Below are positions 28,201 through 36,436 of a DNA stretch of 64,000 bases, piece after piece. The stretch is taken from positions 1 to 64,000 of the forward strand of contig CAUJIN010000029.1 in assembly GCA_963205495.1 (NCBI GenBank), given 5' to 3'. Origin of the DNA: Pseudomonadota bacterium. Its GTDB lineage: Bacteria; Pseudomonadota; Gammaproteobacteria; Xanthomonadales; Xanthomonadaceae. The notes beneath the pieces were generated by a model. The model ran no database searches. It was not told the origin of the DNA and saw nothing but the letters and a program-made list of their open reading frames with translations. Numbering within the stretch: the first letter of the stretch is position 1; each line of letters begins with the position of its first letter. The position numbers were made by a program, and so were the translations under genes.

Positions 28201-28269
28201 GTGCGGGCACTCCACCGCAGGCGGCGGCGCGGCGTAACCGCAGGGCAGGCAAAGGCGAATGTCCATCAT
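25252..28269 (-). CDS. serine/threonine protein kinase with N-terminal zinc ribbon and C-terminal WD40-like beta-propeller
   Basis: N-terminal CLPCGY...CPHCG; GNYRIERILGSGGMGVVFGARH; VVHRDLKPENVFL; TM segment; WD-like repeats in the C-terminal half. Confidence 0.88.
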   Translation of the reverse strand: MMDIRLCLPCGYAAPPPAVECPHCGTALVVRDERWLIGQTLGNYRIERILGSGGMGVVFGARHEALLREAAIKVLQPGLGSGGDGADAEAFARRFLQEARLLAALDHPGIVGIYDFAVSPFGFPYLVMPLLRGETLRELLQRHPEGLPPAWVAAIVQDLCEALGHAHSQGVVHRDLKPENVFLGAEGGRAWTRLLDFGIAHSQRQDAMDRTMTGMLMGTPLYLSPEQLRGEAVSAATDQYSLALLVVEMLDGRAVRAGESLTAIMRRYAEAPLPAAALPPALPQAQALRRATDPQPAARYSDLIRFREALALPDPARGELAQALRESTPAAPAPAATAVLAAPAPVRAAHAPAVSRPAVRKSGWAWRWTAAGALAAVLMTGAWLLRKDEPAVMPSAASAPAMTAPQPSGWLRSVDATPLPGALEALAQSDQTLVLRQAGGWMLFDLDRLTAAPGAGLARGERLLGADGESRLWLLHDAQVDALDPASGRREVVAKADATLDAPEGAAWAMGEDGEWLARTEAAKVTIFRVSDGRAQRWMERATAPDTRVALGASSAALAGPRGRLQVLDLATRELRWERELPEFRVNALALDESLGRLALATENGISIHGLADGALESRLPETATGLVWFDDGPRLASIDGRGLRLWEWRGGEPVQSLLAEGGDWLFRGATHLIAGGDGVLRRYAFGEEFAPVDAGVGPVWAITTAGGYAYLGGSASMVARLAPGVAPLHRRLHDAGVPDLRVHDGRLISASDDRTLAAWRLPELETLWRVRGHDFLINQIALGASLWTASSDGSLRRWRWPELESVENIALRARVHPRLELHALWAAPDDSELLVGTWNHRVLRLVRAGDEWALGSAPFAAHVGYRMVDLPALEAVLVLGVRPGRLAIHDRRSGELADLPRIGHECHAAAGDDSGRGAWLGCRAALLHLRLARRQEGGFTLEAGFLESTALDHVGALAQLPHPDAATLVLGNEEGQAIFLPVPADLPLVPQGRSAAPRGFAALR

Positions 28270-28407
28270 GGGCGAAGTGTACGGCGCGGGAGGCACGGCG
28301 ACCGCATTCAGGCGCACGCATGACAGCGCCGGCCCGATCTCCGACAATAGCCGGCGCTGGACCCTCGCTCGCGGCGCGCCGCGACACGCCACTTCCGGAG
28401 AATCCCC

Positions 28408-29736
<1,329 letters not shown>

Positions 29737-29763
29737 GCCTTCCCGGCTCGCGGGCTTGTACGG

Positions 29764-29795
29764 AAAAGGCGCGGCCGCAAGGCTGCGCCATTTTC
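29764..29795. terminator. bidirectional-looking intrinsic terminator after icd
   Basis: AAAA-GGCGCGGCC-GCAA-GGCTGCGCC-ATTTTC hairpin with flanking A and T tracts. Confidence 0.65.
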
Positions 29796-29844
29796 ATGAC
29801 CGTGGTGCTCGCACATTCAACAGGTGAGGCGCGCTTGCGGCGTT

Positions 29845-30059
29845 TCACCCCAGCGGCAACAGCCTAACGCGCGTGCGTTCCTTGTCCAACGTCAGCAACG
29901 CACCTGTTCTCAGTTCAGCGTGAAGTGCCGTCAACGCCATGGCAACACGAAGACCGACGACCTGAAACTGCGCTCATCCGAGCGCAGTTGCACCACGCTC
30001 GGTTTGCGTCCTTGTGTGGCGGCGAGGATGGCGCTGAAATCCAGATCTAGGGTCAACAC
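29845..30059 (-). pseudogene. degraded DUF5615-like (PIN-like) toxin remnant
   Basis: Minus strand reads VLTLDLDFSAILAATQGRKPSVVQLRSDE, then in another frame GLRVAMALTALHAELRTGALLTLDKERTRVRLLPLG*; a frameshift splits the recognisable C-terminal half. Confidence 0.5.
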
Positions 30060-30301
30060 CGTGTAGTCGTTTGGTGACGGCACGGCAGGTGTGGATGGGG
30101 CAATCTGGCACGTCTGTCAGCAGCCTCGGTGAGTGGCGTGCGCTGGAGCGGAATGCCCCACGGTTACTCAACCATTGGCTGGAAAAAACCCCACATCGAA
30201 GCGCTGCGCCAGCGCATCCATGATCGCGATCTGGCGCGGCTGGCGGTGGAGTTGGGGTTGGTTTGACTGACGAAGCAGTGCCGCCGAGGAGGCACGCTGG
30301 A

Positions 30302-30526
30302 TCAGCGGAGTTCGTCGCCGCGATGCGGCTTGTTGCCCTTGCCTGCGCGTGCCAGCACCGACATGGCACGAACCGGCTCGACGCGTTGCGAACGCACGGC
30401 GAAATACCGCTCCGATTCGGCCAACGAACCTACGCGCGCTGCGATGGCGGTGGCGATTAACTGGTACATGCTGACGCCCGACGCGTTGGCCTGACGGGCG
30501 GCTTCATCTTTCAGGTCTGCAGGCAT
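30302..30526 (-). CDS. truncated ribbon-helix-helix/HicB-like antitoxin remnant (74 aa)
   Basis: [77 protein letters not shown]-like helix but N-terminal strand missing. Confidence 0.5.
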   Translation of the reverse strand: MPADLKDEAARQANASGVSMYQLIATAIAARVGSLAESERYFAVRSQRVEPVRAMSVLARAGKGNKPHRGDELR

Positions 30527-30602
30527 CCAGCAGCAATTGGCGCGATGCGCCGGGATCGCTTTGGAAGGCCGCGACCATGACATCGGCATCGAGGACGACT
30601 CT
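30504..30602 (-). pseudogene. 5' fragment of a PIN-domain toxin gene
   Basis: [32 protein letters not shown]; [12 protein letters not shown]...GASRxLL matches the N-terminus of PIN-family toxins; start codon replaced by icd-like sequence. Confidence 0.55.
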
Positions 30603-30766
30603 GCCTTCCTGCTGCGAATCCTGCTGCGCCCGGCCGAGTACGGCGTCTCCGCTCCGATCAACTTCCACGGCGACCACCTCTGGCGCGCTGGCCGCGCAGG
30701 TCGGCGGCATCGGCATCGCGCCGGGTGCCAACATCAACTACGTCACCGGCCACGCCGTGTTCGAAG
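30603..30766 (+). pseudogene. partial duplicate of icd (internal fragment)
   Basis: Aligns with 29329-29494 of icd; 30691-30766 identical to 29419-29494 over 76 nt; upstream half diverged with a 2-nt deletion. Confidence 0.9.
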
Positions 30767-30858
30767 TCAACCGAGGCGCTTCGCCGTTGCGCCGTAGTGC
30801 GTTGCGGCAAGGTCAAGACGATCTTTGCGAGCAGATCGCGGCGGAGCGGGACGATCAG

Positions 30859-30960
30859 GTGCGCGATGCGGATCGAGTTTCATCCAGACGCAAGGGATGA
30901 ACGCAAGGAAGCGGCAGGCGCGACAGGCGCGATCGGTCCGGCAAGGAGGCGAGTGTGCCG
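30859..30960 (+). pseudogene. possible RelE/ParE-type toxin N-terminal remnant
   Basis: Plus strand reads [21 protein letters not shown]..., resembling the start of ParE/RelE proteins and then losing similarity. Confidence 0.3.
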
Positions 30961-31096
30961 GCGAGCATGGCCGGATCCGCGGAGCTTGGCATCATCCACT
31001 GCCCATGATCCACGGCGCGTGGCCCCTGAGTGCGCGGTTTCGCGTGTGAATCATGGCAAGCGGACCTTCACCCATTGCCAGAGAGCAGCCGCCGCC

Positions 31097-32029
31097 ATGA
31101 ACCGCATCCCATCTCGTACCCGGTTCGTCGCACTCGCCCTCGCCGCCCTGCCGCTGGGCGCCTGTTCCGCTGGGAGTTCGCCGGACGCGTTGGCCGGCAA
31201 GCTGCAAGCTGCGCTCGGCAAAGGCGATTTCAAGGCCGCCCGCGCACTGGCCAATCTGGATGACGCACCGGCCGACGTCCATTTCTTCTACCTCGACATG
31301 GTGCGCGAATGCGGCAGCGAGGCGACCTGCACGGTCAAGGCCGAAGCCACCAGCGCCGAAGCCTGCTCCAGCATTCGCGAAAACGCGGCAAAGATCGCAC
31401 TCAAGGCCGATGGCTGCCTGGTCATCACCAGCATGGCCAAGGATGGCTCCGGCTCCGGCACCATGAAGCTGCCGTTCGTCAACCGCGATGGCGACTACAA
31501 GGTGGCGACCATCGGCTATTCCGCCGAGGAATTGGCCGCCTTGCGCGCCAAGACCAGCGAGACGTTGCTCAACGAGCTGTTCTCCAAGGGCCTGCGCGAC
31601 AGCGGCAGCGGCGAGCTGCGCACCGACTGGGCCACGGCTTCGAGCCGCCTACCCGCGGATGGTGGCGCGCCGGGCAAGGCCTTCGTTGCACAGACCAGGG
31701 CCATGGCGGCGGCGATCGACGCCGGTGATCCGGATGCGGCCATGCGGTCCGGCGGAGAGCTGGCCGCGTTCCTGTTCCGCGACAAGGAGTATGACGGCAT
31801 GCCGATTCCGCTCGCCACGCGCCAACAGAGGCTGCAACTGCAAGGCCTGCGCGTGCTGCGCGACGTGAGCGTCAGTGGCGGCTATCAGCTTGGCGAAACC
31901 GCCGTGCTGCTGATCGAGGCCCGCGACGGCATCGGCTGGGCGGTGCACGGCCCGATCGTGCTGGCCCAGAGCGGCGAGCACTGGGACAAGGCCGGCGACA
32001 ACCTCGTCAGCCTTCCGCCGGGCTGCTAG
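31097..32029 (+). CDS. lipoprotein, hypothetical
   Basis: MNRIPSRTRFVALALAALPLGACSAGS lipobox; 310 aa. Confidence 0.75.
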   Translation: MNRIPSRTRFVALALAALPLGACSAGSSPDALAGKLQAALGKGDFKAARALANLDDAPADVHFFYLDMVRECGSEATCTVKAEATSAEACSSIRENAAKIALKADGCLVITSMAKDGSGSGTMKLPFVNRDGDYKVATIGYSAEELAALRAKTSETLLNELFSKGLRDSGSGELRTDWATASSRLPADGGAPGKAFVAQTRAMAAAIDAGDPDAAMRSGGELAAFLFRDKEYDGMPIPLATRQQRLQLQGLRVLRDVSVSGGYQLGETAVLLIEARDGIGWAVHGPIVLAQSGEHWDKAGDNLVSLPPGC

Positions 32030-32075
32030 TTCGCACCGAGAACAACGCGCGCCTTGTGCTGCATCCACTCACACG

Positions 32076-32504
32076 ATGGCGTTCGTCATGAACATGCGTT
32101 TTCCTGTACACCTGCGTTGGTCCGATCTGGCGCTCGCCTGTGTCGGCCTGATCCTGATGGCCGCAAGTTCGACCTCGCTGGCACAGAATCAGCTTGGACC
32201 GGTTGACAACCTGTTGCTGAAGAATCCCTATGCCGACCCGGCCAATGGCCAGTTCGGTCGTGGCGTGACCACCGGCGTTTTCGATGACGACGGCACCAGA
32301 GATCTGGCCGTGTCTGAAAATGGTGGCGCTCGTCTGCGCGTGCTGCGCGGCGTCCTGGTCGATGTCGGCAGCGGCCCCGTCATTCCGTTCGTCGCCACCA
32401 CGGTGGCGATGCCGCTGCATGGCCATGTCATCGCCTCGGACGATTTCGACGACGAGGCTCGCGACGAGATCGCCGTGGGCCATCCCCGCCTTCACGCGGA
32501 TTGA
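32076..32504 (+). pseudogene. truncated secreted FG-GAP/VCBS-like protein (N-terminal part)
   Basis: Signal peptide LACVGLILMAASSTSLAQ, then FGRGVTTGVFDDDGTRDLAVSENGGARLRVL (FG-GAP-like); ends abruptly 5 bp before the convergent kinase stop. Confidence 0.5.
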
Positions 32505-32509
32505 CGGGC

Positions 32510-35410
32510 TCAAGTACCGATGTCGCGTCGGAACTGCCTCGCCTCGTGCAGGTCCGGCGCATGTTCTGGCGCTTGCAGCAGGGCTATGGCCGCATCCACG
32601 TCGGCCAGTGCAGCCTTGCGGTCGCCATCGATCCACTTCAATCGGCCGCGGGCGAGATGCGCCTTGCCGAGAATGTGCATCACGCTTGCCTCATCGTTCG
32701 CTTCAAGACGTGCAAAAGCCGACGCTATCAGGGTCTGTGCCTCTTCGCGACTGCCTTGTGGATCGGCGCGCAGCAAGCTGGCGGCCAGCACCACGCGCGC
32801 CTCGATCGCTTCGGGATGATCCGGGCCATACATCGTATCGAGGCCTTGCAGCGCCTTGCGAAGCAGGCCGACGGCCTCGACATGGCGGCCCTGGGCTGCG
32901 TGCAGCGAACCCATCACCGATGCGGCAAAGGTATTGTTGTAGAAATCATCCGGCGCCACCTTGTGCAGGGCTGCAACAGCCTCCTCGCCGAGTTTGGCGG
33001 CCGCCTGCAGCTGACCGGCCTTGATCAGTACCTGCACTTCCAGCAGGGCGGTGAGCCAGGTATAGGTACTGTCGCCCGAGATCGACCGGAACAATTCGAA
33101 CGATCGCCGCAGGCGTCGGGCGGCTTCCTCAAAGCGCCCCTCGGCGCGCGCCAGCGCAGCATAGGACTGCAAGGCCTGGGCATACTGGCCGCTCGGCTTG
33201 GCGCCGAGGATGCGCAGGGCTTCTCTGAAACTCTGCTCGGCTGCTGCATGGTCGCCGGCCCGGCGTTGCAGGTCACCCAGGCGCAACAGCGTACCCCCGA
33301 TGTAAGCGTGCCCCTCCGGAAGCGTCGCACGCTCGATGCGCAGGGCGGCATCGTAGTGATCGCGGGCCTCATCGAACTTGTGCTGCGAGCGCAGGATCTC
33401 GCCGATATTGGTGCGCAGCAGAGCGGTGCGCACATGGTCCTCGCCATTGTTGCGCGCCACGATGCCCAGCGCCTCGGTCAAGCTCGCCAGGGCCTGCGGA
33501 TAGTTGCCCGATTCCTGCTGGATCTTGCCGAGCACGCCCAGGCGCATGGCCAGGCGCATATCGTCGTCGCCGAAAGTCTTGCGCAAGACATCCACGCCAT
33601 GACGTGCCAGCTTCTCGGCTTCGGCATTGTTGCCCTTGATGAGCTCGATCATCGCCAGCGTGGATTCCGCCCGCACTGCCGGCATGCCGTCGCCGGCACC
33701 CTGTTCGCGCAGGATGCCCAGCGCCTCGCGCAACTTCGGCTCCGCCTCCTTCTGTTTGCCGTTGGCATCGAGGGCGGAGGCATAGGCGGCCATCGCCTCG
33801 GCGCTGGCAAGGCTCCGTGCTCCACTGAGTTCGCCCTGCAGCGTCCAGGCGCGCTCGAGCGTGGCTTCGGCACCCTCGCGATCTCCGAGATTGCCCTGGA
33901 TCTCGCCGAGATCGCGCAACAGCACGGCGCGCAAATCCGACTCCTTGCCCAGTTGTGCATCGACACTGGCAATACCGGCGCGCACCAATTCCAGCGGAGA
34001 TCGCGCATTCGCGCTCGCGCGGCTGATGGGGTCCTGTTCGCCGAACAGGCCGAGCAGGAAGTCCTTGATGCGTTCCGCGCGCGCCAACTCGCGGCGTGCA
34101 TTGGCGCTTTCCATTTCCGCGCGCGCCGCTTCGCTTCGCGCAACCCTGGCCTGCCACAGCGCCGCGCCAAGGGCGCCGATCAAGGCCAGGAACATCAGGA
34201 CGCCAACCGCCACGCCAAGCCGATGACGACGAATGAATTTGCGCAGCCGATACGACGCGGAATCCGCTCGCGCCGCGATCGGCCGCCTATCCAGCCAGTT
34301 GCGCAGATCCGCGGCAAACGCGGCGGCGGTGGCATAACGCCGGGCGGGATCGCGCTGCATGGCGGTGGTGACGATGAGATCGAGATCGCCACTGAGACTG
34401 CGCGAGAGCTGGCGTGCATCGACCCTGTCGCCATAGGTTGCTCGCACAGCCACGCCACCACCTTGCGTGATCGTCGCGCTAGGACGCTCGCTGGTTTCCT
34501 CGCCAGCCACCAGCGCCAACTGGGCCAGATTGCTGGCGCGGCGATTTTGCGGCAGCGTGCCGGTCAGCAGCTCGAACAGCATCAGGCCCAGTGCATGGAC
34601 ATCGGTGGCCGTGCCGATCGGCTCGCCGCGCAGTTGCTCGGGTGCGGCATAGGCCGGCGACATGGCTTGCAGGGCGGTACCGGTGCGGGTCTGCTCGCCG
34701 CTTGCCTCCAGCAGCTTGGCGATGCCGAAATCAAGCACGCGCGGTTCACCTTCGGCATCAACAAGGACGTTGCCGGGCTTCAGATCGCGATGCACGACCA
34801 GCTGCGTATGGGCATGCGCCACCGCATCGGCGACCTTGCTCATCAGGTGCACGCGGGCGCGAACATCCAGATGGTGGGCAGCGGCATGGTCGGTGAGGCT
34901 CTCCCCCTCCACAAGTTCCATGACGTAGCAGGGCCGCTCGCCCGAACTCATGCCGGCGTCGATCAGACGCACGATGTTCGGGTGCCGCAGGCGCGCCAGA
35001 ATGCGCCGCTCCTGCAGGAAGCGACGCAGGATGGCATGGGTATCCATGCCCGGTCGCAGCAACTTCACGGCAACGCGCTGGTCGTAGCTGCCGTCGGTGC
35101 GCTCGGCATACCAGACCTCGCCCATGCCGCCCTGGCCAAGCCGGTGCAGCAGCCGGTACGAGCCGATCTGCTCGCCTTCCGGCGTCGCTTCGCGCAAGGA
35201 CTCGCGCACGCGGGCGACACCGCCCGAGTCTGCGTCCAGCAGGGGATTGTCGAGCGCATCGGCGGCAAGCAGACGTTCCACTTCGGCGGCCAGCCCCGCA
35301 TCGCTGCGGCGCAGATCGACCAGAGCCTGCTGTCGCGCGGCCGGGTCGAGGTCGATCAGACGATCGAAACATTCGGAAATGCGCTGCCAGCGATCGGCGA
35401 CCGTCGACAT
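32510..35410 (-). CDS. serine/threonine protein kinase with TM segment and TPR-rich C-terminus
   Basis: IGSYRLLHRLGQGGMGEVWYAERTDG, VVHRDLKPGNVLVDAEG, LDFGIAKLLE, TM FIRRHRLGVAVGVLMFLALIGALGAALW, TPR-like repeats. Confidence 0.92.
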   Translation of the reverse strand: MSTVADRWQRISECFDRLIDLDPAARQQALVDLRRSDAGLAAEVERLLAADALDNPLLDADSGGVARVRESLREATPEGEQIGSYRLLHRLGQGGMGEVWYAERTDGSYDQRVAVKLLRPGMDTHAILRRFLQERRILARLRHPNIVRLIDAGMSSGERPCYVMELVEGESLTDHAAAHHLDVRARVHLMSKVADAVAHAHTQLVVHRDLKPGNVLVDAEGEPRVLDFGIAKLLEASGEQTRTGTALQAMSPAYAAPEQLRGEPIGTATDVHALGLMLFELLTGTLPQNRRASNLAQLALVAGEETSERPSATITQGGGVAVRATYGDRVDARQLSRSLSGDLDLIVTTAMQRDPARRYATAAAFAADLRNWLDRRPIAARADSASYRLRKFIRRHRLGVAVGVLMFLALIGALGAALWQARVARSEAARAEMESANARRELARAERIKDFLLGLFGEQDPISRASANARSPLELVRAGIASVDAQLGKESDLRAVLLRDLGEIQGNLGDREGAEATLERAWTLQGELSGARSLASAEAMAAYASALDANGKQKEAEPKLREALGILREQGAGDGMPAVRAESTLAMIELIKGNNAEAEKLARHGVDVLRKTFGDDDMRLAMRLGVLGKIQQESGNYPQALASLTEALGIVARNNGEDHVRTALLRTNIGEILRSQHKFDEARDHYDAALRIERATLPEGHAYIGGTLLRLGDLQRRAGDHAAAEQSFREALRILGAKPSGQYAQALQSYAALARAEGRFEEAARRLRRSFELFRSISGDSTYTWLTALLEVQVLIKAGQLQAAAKLGEEAVAALHKVAPDDFYNNTFAASVMGSLHAAQGRHVEAVGLLRKALQGLDTMYGPDHPEAIEARVVLAASLLRADPQGSREEAQTLIASAFARLEANDEASVMHILGKAHLARGRLKWIDGDRKAALADVDAAIALLQAPEHAPDLHEARQFRRDIGT

Positions 35411-35413
35411 GGC

Positions 35414-35962
35414 TCAGGTGCTCGTCAGCTGTTGTTGCAGGAAAGCGCGCGCACGTCGCCAATCGCGCTTCAGCGATCGCTCCGAACGGCCCAGCACTTC
35501 GACGATGTCGGCCAGTTCCAGACCGGCGAAGAATCGCATCTCGACCAGGGTCGCCAGCGATGCATCCACATCCTCCAGCGCCTGCAATGCCTCGTCCAGG
35601 GCCAGCACGTCCTCATCGCGGCCTTCCGCCACCGCCGCGAACGCGGTGGTGCCCAAGGCCTCGATCTGCACATCGCCTCCACGGCGCAGAGCAGCTCGTG
35701 CGCGCACATGATCGATGAGTATCTGTCGCATGGCCTGGGCGGCAATGGCAAAGTAATGCGCCCGGTCACGGGCACCGATGGCGCCGTGATTGGCCAGCTT
35801 GAGAAAGGCCTCGTGCACCAGCGAGGTGGCGTGCATGACCGGATTGCCACGCAACTGGGCAGCCGCGAGGCGACGCAGGTCGCCGTAGAGCATGGCGAAC
35901 AGGCGCTGCGAGGAAGCGGCATCGCCTTCGCGCGCCCGGGCCATCAGTTCGGTGACTTCCAT
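35414..35962 (-). CDS. ECF-type RNA polymerase sigma factor (kinase-associated subgroup)
   Basis: MEVTELMARAREGDAASSQRLFAMLYGDLRRLAAAQLRGN...TSLVHEAFLKLA...RAHYFAIAAQAMRQILIDHVRAR; 3 bp upstream of the kinase. Confidence 0.9.
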   Translation of the reverse strand: MEVTELMARAREGDAASSQRLFAMLYGDLRRLAAAQLRGNPVMHATSLVHEAFLKLANHGAIGARDRAHYFAIAAQAMRQILIDHVRARAALRRGGDVQIEALGTTAFAAVAEGRDEDVLALDEALQALEDVDASLATLVEMRFFAGLELADIVEVLGRSERSLKRDWRRARAFLQQQLTST

Positions 35963-36436
35963 TGCTGCGCTCCAGCGTGGCGAGTGGGACGGCTCAGGGA
36001 ACTGACCGCCCTCAACATTCGCGGCGGAGCATAGCTTGGTCCGCGTTTGCTTGTCGCCACACGCTCCCGGCCGTGCCGCTCGGCGCCCGTCGGATCTCGA
36101 CGCGACTGTGCACCACATCGGCGCCGGCGTCAGCGGTGGAAGAAATCGAAGACCTCCGTGCAACCCGCAAGCCGAGTCGGGCGCTGGCCGACGCGGCCCC
36201 CGGCAACCATCCGGATCGACGAAGGATTCGATGTAGAGCCGCTCGTAACCAGCCATGTCGATGCGGGCCTCGGCAGCCGGCACGGGATGAACCCGGGCGC
36301 ATCGAGTCCTCCTGCACGGAATGGAACTGGAAGCCCCGCTCATGCCACGCAAGAATTCGACTGGCAACCCGGCGTGGCCCCGCAAGAAGCCCTTTTCCGT
36401 GCAACTGGACGAAGCACATGCCTTTCAATGCAAAGG

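Noticed and set aside
30577-30900. icd-like 107-aa ORF as a second functional isocitrate dehydrogenase
   Set aside because: Only ~55 codons of icd similarity with an internal frameshift and no flanking icd sequence
32501-36034. 1177-aa plus-strand ORF
   Set aside because: Antisense to the well-supported kinase and sigma genes; low-complexity composition typical of shadow ORFs
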